Assembly: GCF_050624435.1 (NCBI RefSeq)
Contig: NC_134546.1
Location: 15,151,001-15,215,000, forward strand
Origin: Tenrec ecaudatus
Taxonomy: Eukaryota; Chordata; Mammalia; Afrosoricida; Tenrecidae
Direction: 5' to 3'
DNA length: 64,000 nucleotides
The notes beneath the pieces are model-generated. The model had not been told where the DNA came from. It made no database searches and saw nothing but the letters and a program-made list of their open reading frames with translations. This document shows, one piece after another, positions 53,478 through 64,000 of this stretch. The number at the start of each line of letters is the position of its first letter. Position 1 is the first letter of the stretch. Made by a program: the position numbers and the translations under genes.

Positions 53478-53625
53478 TTTTCTTATTAAAAGATCATTTT
53501 ATTGGGGGCTCTTACAGCTCTTATAACCACCCCCACATCAATTGCATCAAGTATATTTGGACATGTGTTGCCATCGTTTTTTCCCCCTAAACATTAACTT
53601 TCTCTTTGAGTCCTTGGTAGCAGCT
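53478..53625 (-). mobile_element. Young LINE (L1-like) tail, 148 bp, in PLEK intron 1
   Basis: 'gatcattttattgggggctc', 'ttacagctcttataaccacc', 'tgagtccttggtagcagct'. Flanked by 'agagtttatttctt' (53464-53477) and 'agagttcatttctt' (53626-53639), 13 of 14 identical. Confidence 0.85.
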
Positions 53626-54306
53626 AGAGTTCATTTCTTGCGCAGGCCTGACATCAAGTCATTAACAATGTTATCTTTTTGGAGCTGGGCACAACATCTG
53701 CCCTCACAGATCTTAGTGGGCGTGGATGACAGGTCCTGACGGTGGTGGTTGGCCCCTTTTTTAATGATGAGGAGATACAGGCACAGGATTGTTCAGGAAC
53801 ACTTGAGTCTCGTGGGGAGGCGCCCAGGAGAGCTGATTTTCTCACTGTTGGTTTGTGTTGGACACTGGGCGGACGCCGAGTCATTGTGAAACTCCTCATG
53901 GTGTTGATTCATTATCGGGGCTTGCACCCCGTGGGCCACACCTTGGTAAACGCCTATTCAAGTTGATCTCAGTCTGAGGGGGTCAGAGAGCGGCACTCAG
54001 CTGATTCCTTTAGACACTCCGTGTTGTAGCGGGGCTCTGTTGAGCAGTGTAGTCTGAAATGCGCTGCCCAGGGAGTAGACAACGCACACCGCTGCCCAGA
54101 AGAGATCGTAGGTCTTCTGGCTCAAGTCTCTCACTTTACTCAAGAAGAAAGAGAGACCCCAGGCCTCACAGATGGCTCAACATCACGTGGCTGTCACAAA
54201 ACTGGGCCTAGAACTTACTCTCCAGTTCTGGTTCTGGGAGCTGTCTCTTACCCCAGAATTTTTCTTAAAGCAAATTTGATGTAAATTGCCCCCCAAACAA
54301 AACAAA

Positions 54307-54482
54307 ATTGCAGTTCATTTTGACTCATTGCCAGAGTCAAGCTGTCCCCTTGGGTTTCAGGTGCTACAATCTTTCTGGACACAGACAGCCAAATATCGCT
54401 CCCGTGGAATGCCTAGTGGGTTTGAACCACTGACCTTTGGTTGAGCAGTCCACTGCTGAACCCATAGCACCCCAGGGCGCTC
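54307..54482 (-). mobile_element. AfroSINE, antisense
   Basis: 'cattttgactcattgccaga', 'gggtttgaaccactgacctt', 'agcaccccagggcgct'. Confidence 0.75.
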
Positions 54483-54954
54483 TTAATCTAAGTTAGGGGA
54501 TGTGGTCTATTTGGTGTAAGAATTATGGTAAAAGGTGCAGAATAAATGAGCCCTCGGCTAAATTTTCTTCTAGCTGGAGGCACTTGGAAACATCCTTTGG
54601 GAAAACAAAGCAAAAACCACAGAGGTGAACGCTGACTGTGAATGGCTCACAGGAGGCTTGGCCACTCTCTGAGGACCTGTGCTAGTCATTAATGTTGACT
54701 TATTTCTTTCCTCATTGCTTGGGCTAGCATCCTGAGTAAGGAACGGGAATGAATTTTTGGCCTGCACGATGTTTTGTCTTTAATAAGAGTGTCTTATTTA
54801 ATAGGAGAGGCTGCTCTTATTAAGTCTATGTGCTCATAGCTTGTTATTGCTGTTGTTGGGTCACCCCGCCCCTGGATTTGGCTAACATGGAGTCGCTTCC
54901 CACCCCCTCCTGTTCATGGACACCCCCGGCAGAGTGGCAACAGACCGTGATAAT

Positions 54955-55172
54955 CCATAGGGCTTTCACTGGCTGGTTTTGGGAAGTAGGTCGCCAGATC
55001 TTTCTTCCTAGTCTGTCTTAGTCTGGCAGCTCCACTGAAACGTGCTCATCATAGCAACCCTCCAGCCTCCACTGACAGATGAGTGGGGGCTATCCTTGAA
55101 TGTACTGGGCAGGCATTGAACCCAGAATGGAAGGTGAGAATTTTACTATATAATTACCACTGCCTCCTACAC
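54955..55172 (-). mobile_element. SINE with tRNA-Gly-like head, antisense
   Basis: Plus strand: 'ggaagtaggtcgccagatct', 'cctagtctgtcttagtctgg', 'gcaggcattgaacccagaat', 'ggaaggtgagaattttacta'. The minus-strand head resembles tRNA-Gly(GCC): '..agaattctc..cc' then a B-box-like 'gggttcaatgcc'. This head differs from the usual AfroSINE head. Confidence 0.6.
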
Positions 55173-55185
55173 CCCAAATTACAGA

Positions 55186-55382
55186 AAGGAGCCCTGGTAG
55201 CTTAGTGGTCACGTCCTCAGGTGCTAGCTAAAAGGTCAGTGGTTCAAACCCATCAGCTGCTTTATAGGAAACGCTGTAGCAGTCTGCTTCTGTCATCTTT
55301 GGATGACAGCTTTGGAAACGTTAAGGGGCAGTCCTCTGTATTGCAGTCGTGTTCCGTGTCAGAATTGACGGCAACAGGCTAC
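55186..55382 (+). mobile_element. AfroSINE, sense
   Basis: 'aggagccctggtagcttagt', 'ggttcaaacccatcagctgc', 'gtcagaattgacggcaacag'. Confidence 0.85.
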
Positions 55383-55864
55383 ATTACACAAAATACAGAA
55401 GACTAAATTTCCCCTAAGTGAGGATGCCTCACTAGAAAATGACTGTCACAGAGTTAGAGTTGTCAAGCATACAGGCTTTAATGAATAACTTGTTTTTCAT
55501 TATTGAGAGTGATCTTAATCACATTATGGCCTGGAAGGGTCAATCTAGAAAATGTTGCTTAAAAATAGTAATTTTTAAAATATTGGTATTCCAACAATTT
55601 ATATCATCGGTATATTTTCGTGCCTATAATTTATCTCTTCTATAAGGTATGCATTTATCTCTGGGACCTTTTGAACAATCTCTATGGTAGTGTATTAAGA
55701 TATTCTAGCCACTCTAAAGAAGGATTTGCCTTAGAAAGCATTCACTTCACCTCCTATAGAACTAAAACTAAAATCAGAACTTCCCATTTTTAAAGCAGTA
55801 CAGTTCTTAACTTATTTAAACATTAAATTTCCATCATTTACCTTTTCTGTGTAGATTTAAAACC

Positions 55865-55925
55865 CTATGTCAGCACCTAGCCCTTGGTAAGGGCTACTCA
55901 ATGGCAGTGATTATCATTATCAGTA
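55865..55925 (+). mobile_element. MIR 3' fragment, sense
   Basis: 'cagcacctagcccttggtaa', 'gggctactcaatggcagtga'. Confidence 0.45.
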
Positions 55926-56180
55926 TCAGCATGTAGTTCAACAAGGAATCCTAGGGCTGGTGGTCAAGGGAAGAAAGAGCCCTGGTCATCTTTTTCTGGC
56001 AAGGCTAGGAGATGCCTTGACTGGGTTTGTTGAAGACGGCAACACGTGTACAGGAATCTCTAGTCACTTCTTTCTTTCTCAAGAGGCAATGCTATTTAAG
56101 ACACCTGGGTGGATACAACCACCACCTCTTTTTATATCTTGCTGTTGGGAAGCTAAGATGTTTCTAGGGGAAAGAATTCT

Positions 56181-56262
56181 CTAGTAGCAAAGGCAAGGCC
56201 ACTCGAGTAGCAAAGGCAAGAATACTCTAGTAGCAAAGGCAAAAATACTTTAGTAGCAAAGG
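56181..56262. repeat. 23-bp tandem repeat, 3.5 copies
   Basis: Units start at 56181, 56204, 56227 and 56250 (partial). Core 'agtagcaaaggcaa' followed by 'gaatact' or variants. Units differ at a few positions each. Confidence 0.93.
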
Positions 56263-56744
56263 TTCCCACAGAGATTACGTCAAGTGAGAAATCCTGGAGG
56301 CAACAGGTCACGCATCTTTCTGTTTTCTGTTGTGCAATGTATCTTCCCACATGTTGCAGGTCATTTCTTCTTTTGCCTCCCGACTAAGAGATGAGAGTTA
56401 AAGGAAAGCACATGAGTGACATTGTGCAACGTGTCTAAGTGACACTGGGATTTTCCTGCCTCGGAGTCCTGTCACTTTCGATTTTAAAAAGAGCATCCAT
56501 GGTCTGCAAGTTTAGAGAGGAACCTTCGGGGTTACGAGTTGATGTGAATGAAAGGGGAACAACTCCGGAAAGGCGGATGAGGATGGCTACACACTTCCAA
56601 AGTGTAACCAATGCCACCGAGTTGTGGGTTTTGCTGTGTATGTTCGCAAGACCTGCTAAACAAATAAAATGTAGAATAGGAGAAAAGAGCATTGATAGTC
56701 TCACCTCTAGCAGCTGGCTGCTGCCCGGACATAATCTCTTCCAC

Positions 56745-56892
56745 CCCTGACCACCTTATGAGCTAGGGTCCTGATCCCCCTCCTACAGACGAGAGGCTCT
56801 GAGGGGCTCAGTGCCTTGTCCTTGGGCAAACATCAGAGAAGCGGGTGAGCTGGGATTCGAACCTCAGCTTGCCTAATGGTAAAACCCAGCTG
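56745..56892 (-). mobile_element. MIR, antisense
   Basis: 'ctacagacgagaggctctga', 'gtgagctgggattcgaacct'. Confidence 0.75.
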
Positions 56893-56987
56893 GCCTCTTT
56901 GATCTCAGGCTGCATCCTGAAAGGCAGGCTGAACCAATCCACAACAGGTGGTTGGCGTCAGCATGGGGCCTGGGCCAATTGTATTAT

Positions 56988-57187
56988 GGGCAGGGTGGTG
57001 GTTATGCAGTGAATGGACTGAAATCCACAAAGTTGGCAGTTCGAAACCACTCGTCACTCCTTGGCAGCAAGACAGGGCTTTTAATTCCAGTAAAGAGTTA
57101 CAGTGTTGGAAACTCGCAGGGGCAGCTCTACCCTGACCGATGGGGTCATTAGGAGTTGGGATCGGCTGCACCACAGTGAGTTTGTCT
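56988..57187 (+). mobile_element. AfroSINE, sense
   Basis: 'gcagggtggtggttatgcag', 'ggcagttcgaaaccactcgt', 'ccagtaaagagttacagtgt', 'gggatcggctgcaccacagt'. Confidence 0.88.
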
Positions 57188-57327
57188 GTTTGCCTCCCTT
57201 TACCTGTGTGTCAGGTTACTTTCTCTTCTCCCTCAATCAATGTGCTTTGGAGACTTTGAAGACAGTACTGACTCGGGTATGTTTAAAAAGAAAGGGAGGC
57301 ACAGCTGACATGCCGCAATAACCTCTC

Positions 57328-57400
57328 GTTGTTTGGAGTCATTGAGCCGCTTCCGACTCATAGGGACCCCAAGAGAGCCGAACCGCACCAACCTCGCTCC
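57328..57400 (-). mobile_element. AfroSINE/RTE tail fragment, antisense
   Basis: 'gttgtttggagtcattgagc', 'cgcttccgactcatagggac'. Too short to say which of the two families. Confidence 0.5.
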
Positions 57401-57844
57401 CAGAAGTTGATGGAGCATGCAGCTGTTTGCTAGACAACCAACCTCACAGGCGATCCGCTGCTCAGGACTGATGGTCCGGCTGAGTCAGGGGGGGATTTGG
57501 GAAGCCTGTAGGCTGGCCAGAAGCCCAGGGACCAAGGTGGTGGGAAAGAAGGAAAAGGATCCTGGGCAGGAAAGACAGAGGCTGCAGAAGACCTGTGGCT
57601 GACCAGGGAGAAAAGGAATGCAGGAGAGCCAGCAGCCCCAGCCCAGGAATTCCCTCCTACAGACCGATCTGCCTCTGTGTGGTTCTCCTTAGCAAGTCCT
57701 GTTGTTGTAGCCCTCACACCATGAAAGACTCCCCAGCCCCTGGGCCCTGCTGATGGATCCATCACCATCCTAATGGCTACCATGTGGGGTGCTGGTTCTC
57801 AGCACTCACTGTCTTCACTAGTTTGACAGCCAGAGCCTCCCCAG

Positions 57845-57985
57845 AGTGGAAACAATCATAACCCATGCTTTACAGACGAGGAAATGAGCTGCAGAGTGAC
57901 GCAGAGCCTTGCCTAATGGCACACAACTACCAAGTGGTAGAGTTGAACCAGGACCCAGGAATGTGGCTCCAGTGTCACACAGGAC
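57845..57985 (-). mobile_element. MIR, antisense
   Basis: 'gctttacagacgaggaaatg', 'gtggtagagttgaaccagga'. Confidence 0.75.
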
Positions 57986-58046
57986 CATGTCCAAGCACTC
58001 CCCCAGGGCCCTCACAGGCGTGTCTTCCAGTGACTTTCTTGTAACA

Positions 58047-58212
58047 TTGTCGGGTAAGCGTTGGACTACTAAGTGCAAGGTTAGGGGTTCAAACCTGCCA
58101 GCCATTCTCATAAAGCTCAGAGACCCTAAAGAGCAGTTCCACTCAGTCCTTCGGCTTTGTCTTATGGGGTCGAGTTGGAATGGACTTGATGGCAGTGGGT
58201 TTGGTTTGGCTT
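58047..58212 (+). mobile_element. AfroSINE, sense, short type
   Basis: 'gggtaagcgttggactacta', 'ggggttcaaacctgccagcc', 'aatggacttgatggcagtgg'. The middle block is deleted. Confidence 0.85.
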
Positions 58213-58429
58213 TAGTTGGTAAATGAATGCTACCCAGGAGAACGATCTCAGGGTATTTCCCACAAACCTGTGTATTTGTTTCTCATGATTCTGGGCTTGG
58301 TTAGGGAAGTCAACAGGTTAAATGCAGATGAGCAATATTCAGGGTGCAGTGGTTCACAAACCTGTGTATTCTTATCTGGACATTGTCATCGGTATTTTTA
58401 ATTTTTGAGCACTTTCCATAATATAAGCT

Positions 58430-58635
58430 AGCCACCTGTGCTAAATACTGTCTGCATGTCATCATCTCATTTAATTCTCTCACCAACCACAGGAGCGAAG
58501 TGCTTTGTGATGGTCATTGTATGGGTGAAGCTAATGCCGGGGGAAACCTTGTGTAAGGCTGTGTGGTCTAGGAGCAGCAGAGTGGAGACTTGAAGTCAAG
58601 TCCCCAGGACTCCAGAAACTGTGCTGCTCAGCACT
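58430..58635 (-). mobile_element. MIR, antisense
   Basis: 'atctcatttaattctctcac', 'gtatgggtgaagctaatgcc', 'gacttgaagtcaagtcccca'. Confidence 0.65.
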
Positions 58636-58801
58636 ACATGCCCTCGAGGGATGCTCACCAAACACGCTTTCCCTGAGAAATCGTCCCACTGGGAAGAATT
58701 TACTTATGTCAAAATTATACCAGTGGGTAAACTATTGACCTTGACTTCACAGAACTCAAATTTAACAACAATAAATCCAATGAACAAGCCAGTTACCATG
58801 A

Positions 58802-58966
58802 AGTTGGTTCCAAGCCGTGGGGCTCCCCAGGCGGGTCACAGCTCGACTGTGCTCTATCGGTGTTTCAACAGCTGACTTTCCCAAAGTAGATCACCAGGCC
58901 TTTCTTCCAAGTGCCTGTGAGTAGACTTGAACCCTAGCCTTTCAGTTAGCAACAGGGTACTTAACC
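58802..58966 (-). mobile_element. AfroSINE, older type, antisense
   Basis: 'gtagatcaccaggcctttct', 'tgagtagacttgaaccctag', 'cctttcagttagcaacaggg'. Confidence 0.7.
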
Positions 58967-58967
58967 C

Positions 58968-59155
58968 CAAACCCAAACCAAACTCACAGCCATTGAGTCA
59001 ATTCCAACTCATGGCAACCCTGTGGGTTTCCAGGACTGTAAATCTTTTAGCGACTAGAAAGCCTCACCTTTCTCCCATGGAACAGCTGGTGGATTTGAAC
59101 TGCTGACCGTTAAGCTAGCAGCCACACATGTAACCCCCTATGCCACCAGAGCTTC
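58968..59155 (-). mobile_element. AfroSINE, antisense, full length
   Basis: 'aacccaaaccaaactcacag', 'aattccaactcatggcaacc', 'ggatttgaactgctgaccgt', 'tatgccaccagagcttcc'. It abuts the older copy on its left, apparently inserted at that copy's head. Confidence 0.9.
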
Positions 59156-60640
59156 CCCAGGGACATAAAATCACCATTTGTTTGTGTTTGTGATCTCATG
59201 TACCACTGTGGAAAACTGGATGGCATGTTTCATGAAGTAGCTAAAATACAGGGCTTCAACTCAATGCAATAGCAACTTAAAATAACACGCACCCGTGTGC
59301 ATGCATATGTGTGGGTGTGGGTGTGGGTGATAATAACTCACAGTTCTGCTTTAGTAAGATATGTAATTTGGATCACAATGCTAGTTCCTCTTGAATTCCT
59401 GCCATGCATCACACGTGAAAAGAGAAGTCTGAGGGACAAGGGAAGTTATAGGTGGCGTCTTGACTCTGTGTGGCATCTGGGAGAAGTTTTCAAAGGAAAC
59501 ATAGAATTGCCCATCCCTCAGCGCCCGGTGCGGTTTCCCGGTGTGAGGCTGGGCAGACACAGGAAGTGAGTGGCTCATTGGTGCTGTCGTCATACAACAC
59601 GGACCTAAGCTCGGTTAGATTGGGAACTGCTGGAGGGCAGAGAACGGAGCCTCGTTCAGTGTTACCTCCCGGGCTGGTGTCTGAGGCGTAAGAGCTGCTC
59701 CTTTATTCCCTGCTGAATGAAACCGTCTGGAAGAAAGACATTCATCTGAAACACTCAGAAAGTGGCCGTTCGGGGCTCTGACGGATAGTAATTTTTAAGT
59801 GTTCAGGACAGTCATTTCAGATGGCATGTTCATTTTTCAATGGTCTCATTAAAGAGGTTTGGAATATTTCATTTTGGGAGAGCAGGTAAGGCCCGAGCAT
59901 TGGCAGGGACATCAGAGGATAGGAGAGCCCTAAAAAGAAAGTAGAGACAGAGACATCCGTATCTGGATTGCAGTGGGGTGTTGTGTCTACTGCTGTGAAC
60001 TTGGCTCCTGGTGATCTCATGCTTAACAGAATCAAATGCTGTCTGCTCCTGTCCCCCAACCCCCGCTTCCTCGCTTGCAGTTCAGACCGTTGTCACCCTT
60101 GGGTTTTCACTCTCCCATTTTCACGTGTGGATGGCCAGTCCTTTCTTTCTGGTCTTCCTTCGTCTGGAAGCTCTCCTGCCACCTGTGTAGCATCAGAGCC
60201 ACCGAGGTGTGCAGCAACTTAGGGCTGGGAAGGCCGCCGCGTCCGTAAGGTATTTAATCTAAGTCCCCAATGCTGACCTGCTTCTATTTCCCCAATTGTT
60301 CCCCAAGTACGCTTGAATCCCCTCTCATGTCCGGGAGCTCACTAATTTAATTTTGTCCTGTAAGTCGTGCAGAAAAGGCTTCACACACCACCCACACTGG
60401 AAGATCGTTTGCATCTGCTCTGTGCATCCCTTTGAGAGGGAAAGCCCAGCCAGTTTTTTTCCCATAATTCCCCAGGAAAGATGAGGTTTCATCCCAGTTG
60501 TCCACGCCCAAAGACGAGTACTCATTCTTTGTCACTGTCTTTGGAAAAGGCTCCAGCGTGTCTGCAGCTTTTAGGGTCCTGAGACTCAATGGAGCTCCCC
60601 AGGGGACCCCCCCCCCAGATCATAGGGCATAGACAGCATT
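59156..60640. other. Gene-free part of PLEK intron 1
   Basis: No named repeat apart from a short 'gtgggtgtgggtgtgggtg' run (59311-59329). Candidate region for intronic regulatory DNA; nothing specific is visible. Confidence 0.4.
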
Positions 60641-60649
60641 TATGGAAAG

Positions 60650-60830
60650 ATGACTGTGCTGTCATTCCCAACAACCCTAAGGAGTGGGTCTGCTCCCGAT
60701 CCCTGTTTACCGGAATGAGGCGGAACCGTGGCTCAGGTGGTGTTGTTAGCGAGTGCTGGAGTTGGGATGTCAGCCTGGGTCGTTGGACTTGGGGGCTCCC
60801 TGGTCTGAACCAGTGACTATCCTGTTTAAA
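60650..60830 (-). mobile_element. MIR, antisense, degenerate
   Basis: 'caacaaccctaaggagtggg', 'gtttaccggaatgaggcgga', 'gtctgaaccagtgactatcc'. Confidence 0.5.
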
Positions 60831-61479
60831 GTTAGAATATCTCTTTCCTCAGTGACTCCATATGCTTCTATTTATAAGGCCCACAATGACTTACAGGGTT
60901 TTTTTTATAGCCCACATCAAAGTGCAGACTCAGAGAGCTTCTTTCTCACCCCGCATGCCCGACAACTTCACAGCTTCATGTCTTAAAAAAAAGTTGTTCG
61001 AGAAAACAAATTCTCTCCTACTTTAGAAAAATCAGTTTCTTTGATCGCTGGGGAGGCAGCCCCGGCTAATGTTGGCTGGATACATGCGCCTCTTCTTTTG
61101 AGAGTTGCCTGCTGTGTGATTGCAGGGCTTGCCCCGCTTAGACTAGGAGTGTCAAGAGCTGAGTTCCTTAAAAACACATTAAGACTTAATCATAAACTAA
61201 TCTTATACCTACCCTCCTCTTTTCATTTGCTTTTCATTTGCTTTTTTAAATGTATAGAAGGTCTTGCTTTTGTACAGTCAATTATTTTGCCCTAATTTCT
61301 TCTTTTGCTGTCCTTTGACTCCATACTCTGGCGCTCCAAACTGTATCAGTCCTCCGTGATGAACGGGTATTCATTGAATAACCTTAAGCCTGGCTCAGTG
61401 CCTAAAACTTACCCACGGTGGACATGGTACTGTTATGAGTTTTGCCCATAATATGCATATATACATAAATAGAAAAAAC

Positions 61480-61523
61480 AGATATATATGTGTGTGTATA
61501 CACACATATACATGGGTATATGT

Positions 61524-61563
<40 letters not shown>
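61480..61563. repeat. TA/TG/CA microsatellite with hairpin potential
   Basis: 'tatatatgtgtgtgtata' followed by 'cacacatatac' is nearly self-complementary (61481-61512); then a pure CA tract runs 61526-61562. Confidence 0.93.
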
Positions 61564-61565
<2 letters not shown>

Positions 61566-61770
61566 CCAAGCCAAACTCACTGCCACTGAGTTAAGTCCAA
61601 CTCATAATGATCCTATGGGGCAAAGTAGAATTGCTTGTATGGCTTCTGAGAGTGTAAGTCTTTCCAACAGTGCAGCAGCATCTTTCTTCTGTGGGGTGGC
61701 TGCGGGGTGTGAATGGCTGACCTGCAGTCAGCAACTCAATGGATGCCTAATCTACAGCACCACCCTGGCT
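61562..61770 (-). mobile_element. AfroSINE, antisense
   Basis: 'aagccaaactcactgccact', 'actcataatgatcctatggg', 'atggctgacctgcagtcagc', 'agcaccaccctggctcc'. The adjacent CA tract probably grew from its tail. Confidence 0.88.
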
Positions 61771-62125
61771 CCATGTAGAGAGATACATGCATATGTTTTT
61801 ATGCTGAAATAGTTCAGAGTTAGTTGCAAATGTCAGACTATTTCTTTCTAAATACTCCAATGTGCTTATCTTCTAAGAACAAGGATATTCTCTCATATAA
61901 TCACAAGGTCATGCTCACGCCCAAGAAATGTAACTGCAATATCATGTTAGTATCTAGTAAACATTTTACATTCAAAATGTCCAAGAGTATCCTGAAAAGC
62001 TGCTCTTAATAAACAAACACATACAATTTAATCAAGGGCCACCAACGAAGCCGTTTTTCAAATTAGTGTATGCAAGGAGTAATGGGCTGGAATAGCTTCT
62101 GTCTGTAGAAGCGACCTGAAGTTTG

Positions 62126-62629
62126 CTGTTACTGTGCTGTCAGTATTGGACTGTCCTGACCTGTTACTGTGCTGTCAGTATTGGACTGTCCTGACCTGTT
62201 ACTGTGCTGTCAGTATTGGACTGTCCTGACCTGTTACTGTGCTGTCAGTATTGGACTGTCCTGACCTGTTACTGTGCTGTCAGTATTGGACTGTCCTGAC
62301 CTGTTACTGTGCTGTCAGTATTGGACTGTCCTGACCTGTTACTGTGCTGTCAGTATTGGACTGTACTGACCTGTTACTGTGCTGTCAGTATTGGACTATC
62401 CTGACCTGTTACTGTGCTGTCAGTATTGGACTGTACTGACCTGTTACTGTGCTGTCAGTATTGGACTGTACTGACCTGTTACTGTGCTGTCAGTATTGGA
62501 CTGTCCTGACCTGTTACTGTGCTGTCAGTATTGGACTGTACTGACCTGTTACTGTGCTGTCAGTATTGGACTGTACTGACCTGTTACTGTGCTGTCAGTA
62601 TTGGACTGTACTGACCTGTTACTGTGCTC
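62126..62629. repeat. 35-bp minisatellite, 14 full copies
   Basis: Full units start every 35 bp from 62126 to 62581; a 15th stops after about 13 bases (62616-62629). Each unit runs 'ctgttactgtgctgtcag' to 'ggactgt[c/a]ctgac'. Base 30 is C in units 1-6 and 11, and A in units 7, 9, 10, 12, 13 and 14. Unit 8 has C there plus a G-to-A change at base 28. All other bases are identical. It lies in PLEK intron 1. No spacer variation of CRISPR type. Confidence 0.98.
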
Positions 62630-62689
62630 AGTGAGTCCCTGGAGTTATCTCCGTGTCACTTCCTATGTAGAACAGCATAATTTTTTTAA

Positions 62690-63650
62690 TTGAGGGATCA
62701 TACACATATAATAATGTACGTGAAGAGCCCCATGGTTTTTTTTTTACATATATATCATTTAACCAACCCCTTGATTGATCTAGAAACTATTTTCAGTGTT
62801 CCATAAGAGTCTGCTGTGTCTCTTCCTGGTCCATACTCTTTCCCAAGGAATCACTGGGATACCTTGAGCCATTATCTAGTACGCCTGCGCCTGAACTTCC
62901 TGTAAATGGAATCACGTTGAGAGTAATGTGTGTGTGTCTGCTTTTGCTTCACGCAAGCCCATAGCTGTGAGTCTGACCCATGTTGTGCAGTGTACCAGTG
63001 GCGCACGCTTCTTTCCCAGTGGTTAGACTGTATTCCATTTCCAGGCAGGATTGGTTGGTGTTGACTTGACAGCAGTGGGCACTTATTTGTTAGAAGTTGT
63101 GTTTTATTTTATATACTACAGTTTGTTTATTCATTCTCCAGTTGATGGGCATTCGAGCTACGCTTCACGTTTATTTACCACGAACAAAGTTGCTCTAAAT
63201 ATCCTTATCTGTGAATCCTTATGTTCAAACGTATTTCTCTGAGATACATAACGAGGAATGAGATCGATGGTCCACGGGGCAGGTATGCATTTAAATTTGG
63301 TATATACTACCAGACCGCTTTCCATATGGGGTGTGTGTCATTTTATATTTCTTTCAGTGGCGTGGGAGTTCCAGTTACTCCATTTATGTGCCAACTCGTG
63401 ACCCTTGAAATTGCTCTCAATTTTAGTCATTCTAACAAGTGTAGAGAGATTTCTCACTGTGGTTTTAAGATGCATTTCCCTGTAGGAGCATGCTGTTGTA
63501 TGCCTCTTTATAGACTTATTTGGTATCATCTTTAATCAAGTGACTGTTCAACTCTTTTGTCCATTTGAAAATAAGTTCTTCATATTGTATTTTTCTTATT
63601 GATTTGAAGGGGCTACTTGCGTTGCAGATATGGGTGTCTCACAGTTAAAA
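62690..63650 (-). mobile_element. Old L1 3' end, antisense
   Basis: 'ttgagggatcatacacatat', 'cctgtaaatggaatcacgtt', 'tcattctccagttgatgggc', 'gtgtagagagatttctcact', 'ttgtccatttgaaaataagt' in reversed L1 order. Confidence 0.75.
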
Positions 63651-64000
63651 CCAATTTTACTGAGAGTTTCAGTAAAACCAGAAAGACTTTTTGGCTGAAC
63701 TTAGATCACATGGTAGCATCCAGGGTCTGACTTACCCATTTTCTAAAGAAGGAAATAATTCAGTTAGTCAGCCCGAGCAGAAAGGAGATAGTGCATTTTA
63801 ATTCATTCAATTTTAAATAAGAATTACAACGTAGGAAACGTCCGGCCCAGTAGAGTGCTCGTCACACGAGTATTTGCAGTTATCTTCTTTACACAAATAG
63901 TCTTCCTTTTGGTCAACCAGCACTTGGTATTTTCTGATAAGCAGCAGGATCTACTGGAAACTGTATGACCATGCCATTTTGTGGTGGTCATCACAAGCCT
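63651..64000. other. Gene-free end of window
   Basis: No exon of PLEK or repeat recognised. Confidence 0.4.

Larger units (their letters stand above)
53011..64000 (+). other. PLEK: PLEK intron 1 (runs past window end)
   Basis: Begins 'gtaagtccaa'. No exon is recognisable up to the window end. Repeat load is lower than in the intergenic region: six AfroSINEs, several MIRs, one young LINE tail, one antisense L1 and two minisatellites. Stretches 53640-54306, 55383-56180, 57430-57844 and 59156-61479 have no named repeat except where listed. Confidence 0.85.

Noticed and set aside
54955..55172. Functional tRNA-Gly gene
   Set aside because: The acceptor stem and anticodon arm are degenerate and the sequence continues into a SINE body.
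62126..62629. CRISPR array
   Set aside because: The 35-bp units abut with no spacers between them, and the genome is mammalian; it is a minisatellite.
53011..64000. PLEK exon 2
   Set aside because: No plus-strand stretch resembling GSVFNTWKPMW was found; it lies right of the window.

Overview
This window is nuclear DNA from a placental mammal, almost certainly an afrotherian. The evidence is several dozen AfroSINE copies (tRNA-derived SINEs with the conserved tail core 'tatgagtcggcatcgact'), matching RTE LINEs that end in 'aacaacaacaac', and ancient mammalian repeats (MIR, L2, MER5, MLT1). Many AfroSINEs keep the internal block 'gaggctttctactcc...aaagagttacag'. As I recall, that block is shortened in the main elephant/sirenian/hyrax subfamily, so a non-paenungulate (aardvark, golden mole, tenrec or sengi) is more likely. 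The species call is an inference.

Only two protein-coding genes can be supported, and both are cut by the window edges. CNRIP1 (cannabinoid receptor-interacting protein 1) lies on the minus strand: exon 1 at 9191-9369 and exon 2 at 6588-6738 encode residues 1-110 of a protein of about 164 residues. The last exon lies beyond the left edge. PLEK (pleckstrin) lies on the plus strand: its first coding exon is 52969-53010 (residues 1-14), and everything after 53011 is intron 1. This divergent arrangement matches the order on human 2p14. The two genes are unrelated in function and share only their position.

Layout: 1-6587 is CNRIP1 intron 2, holding a fragmented sense L1, an ERVL LTR and an RTE tail. 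6588-10130 holds the two CNRIP1 exons, a 2.45-kb intron and a strong CpG island carrying two tandem duplications. 10131-52545 is a 42-kb intergenic stretch made almost entirely of repeats: old antisense L1s, a young family of about 1-kb antisense LINE tails, RTE, AfroSINE, ERVL and MaLR LTRs, two mariner remnants and an unassigned foldback element. 52546-53010 is the PLEK 5' region and exon 1. 53011-64000 is PLEK intron 1, with MIRs, AfroSINEs and a 35-bp minisatellite of 14 full copies.

I found no operon, defence system, CRISPR array or other multi-gene system. The most interesting material is in the repeats: a 5S rRNA/AfroSINE chimera, a foldback family with 16-bp self-similar arms, layered insertions whose target-site duplications can still be read, a deleted mariner, a 35-bp minisatellite in PLEK intron 1, and an exact 49-bp duplication in the CNRIP1 CpG island. 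All repeat names come from reading the sequence against remembered consensus features; no database search was run, and repeat ends are approximate unless a target-site duplication is stated.
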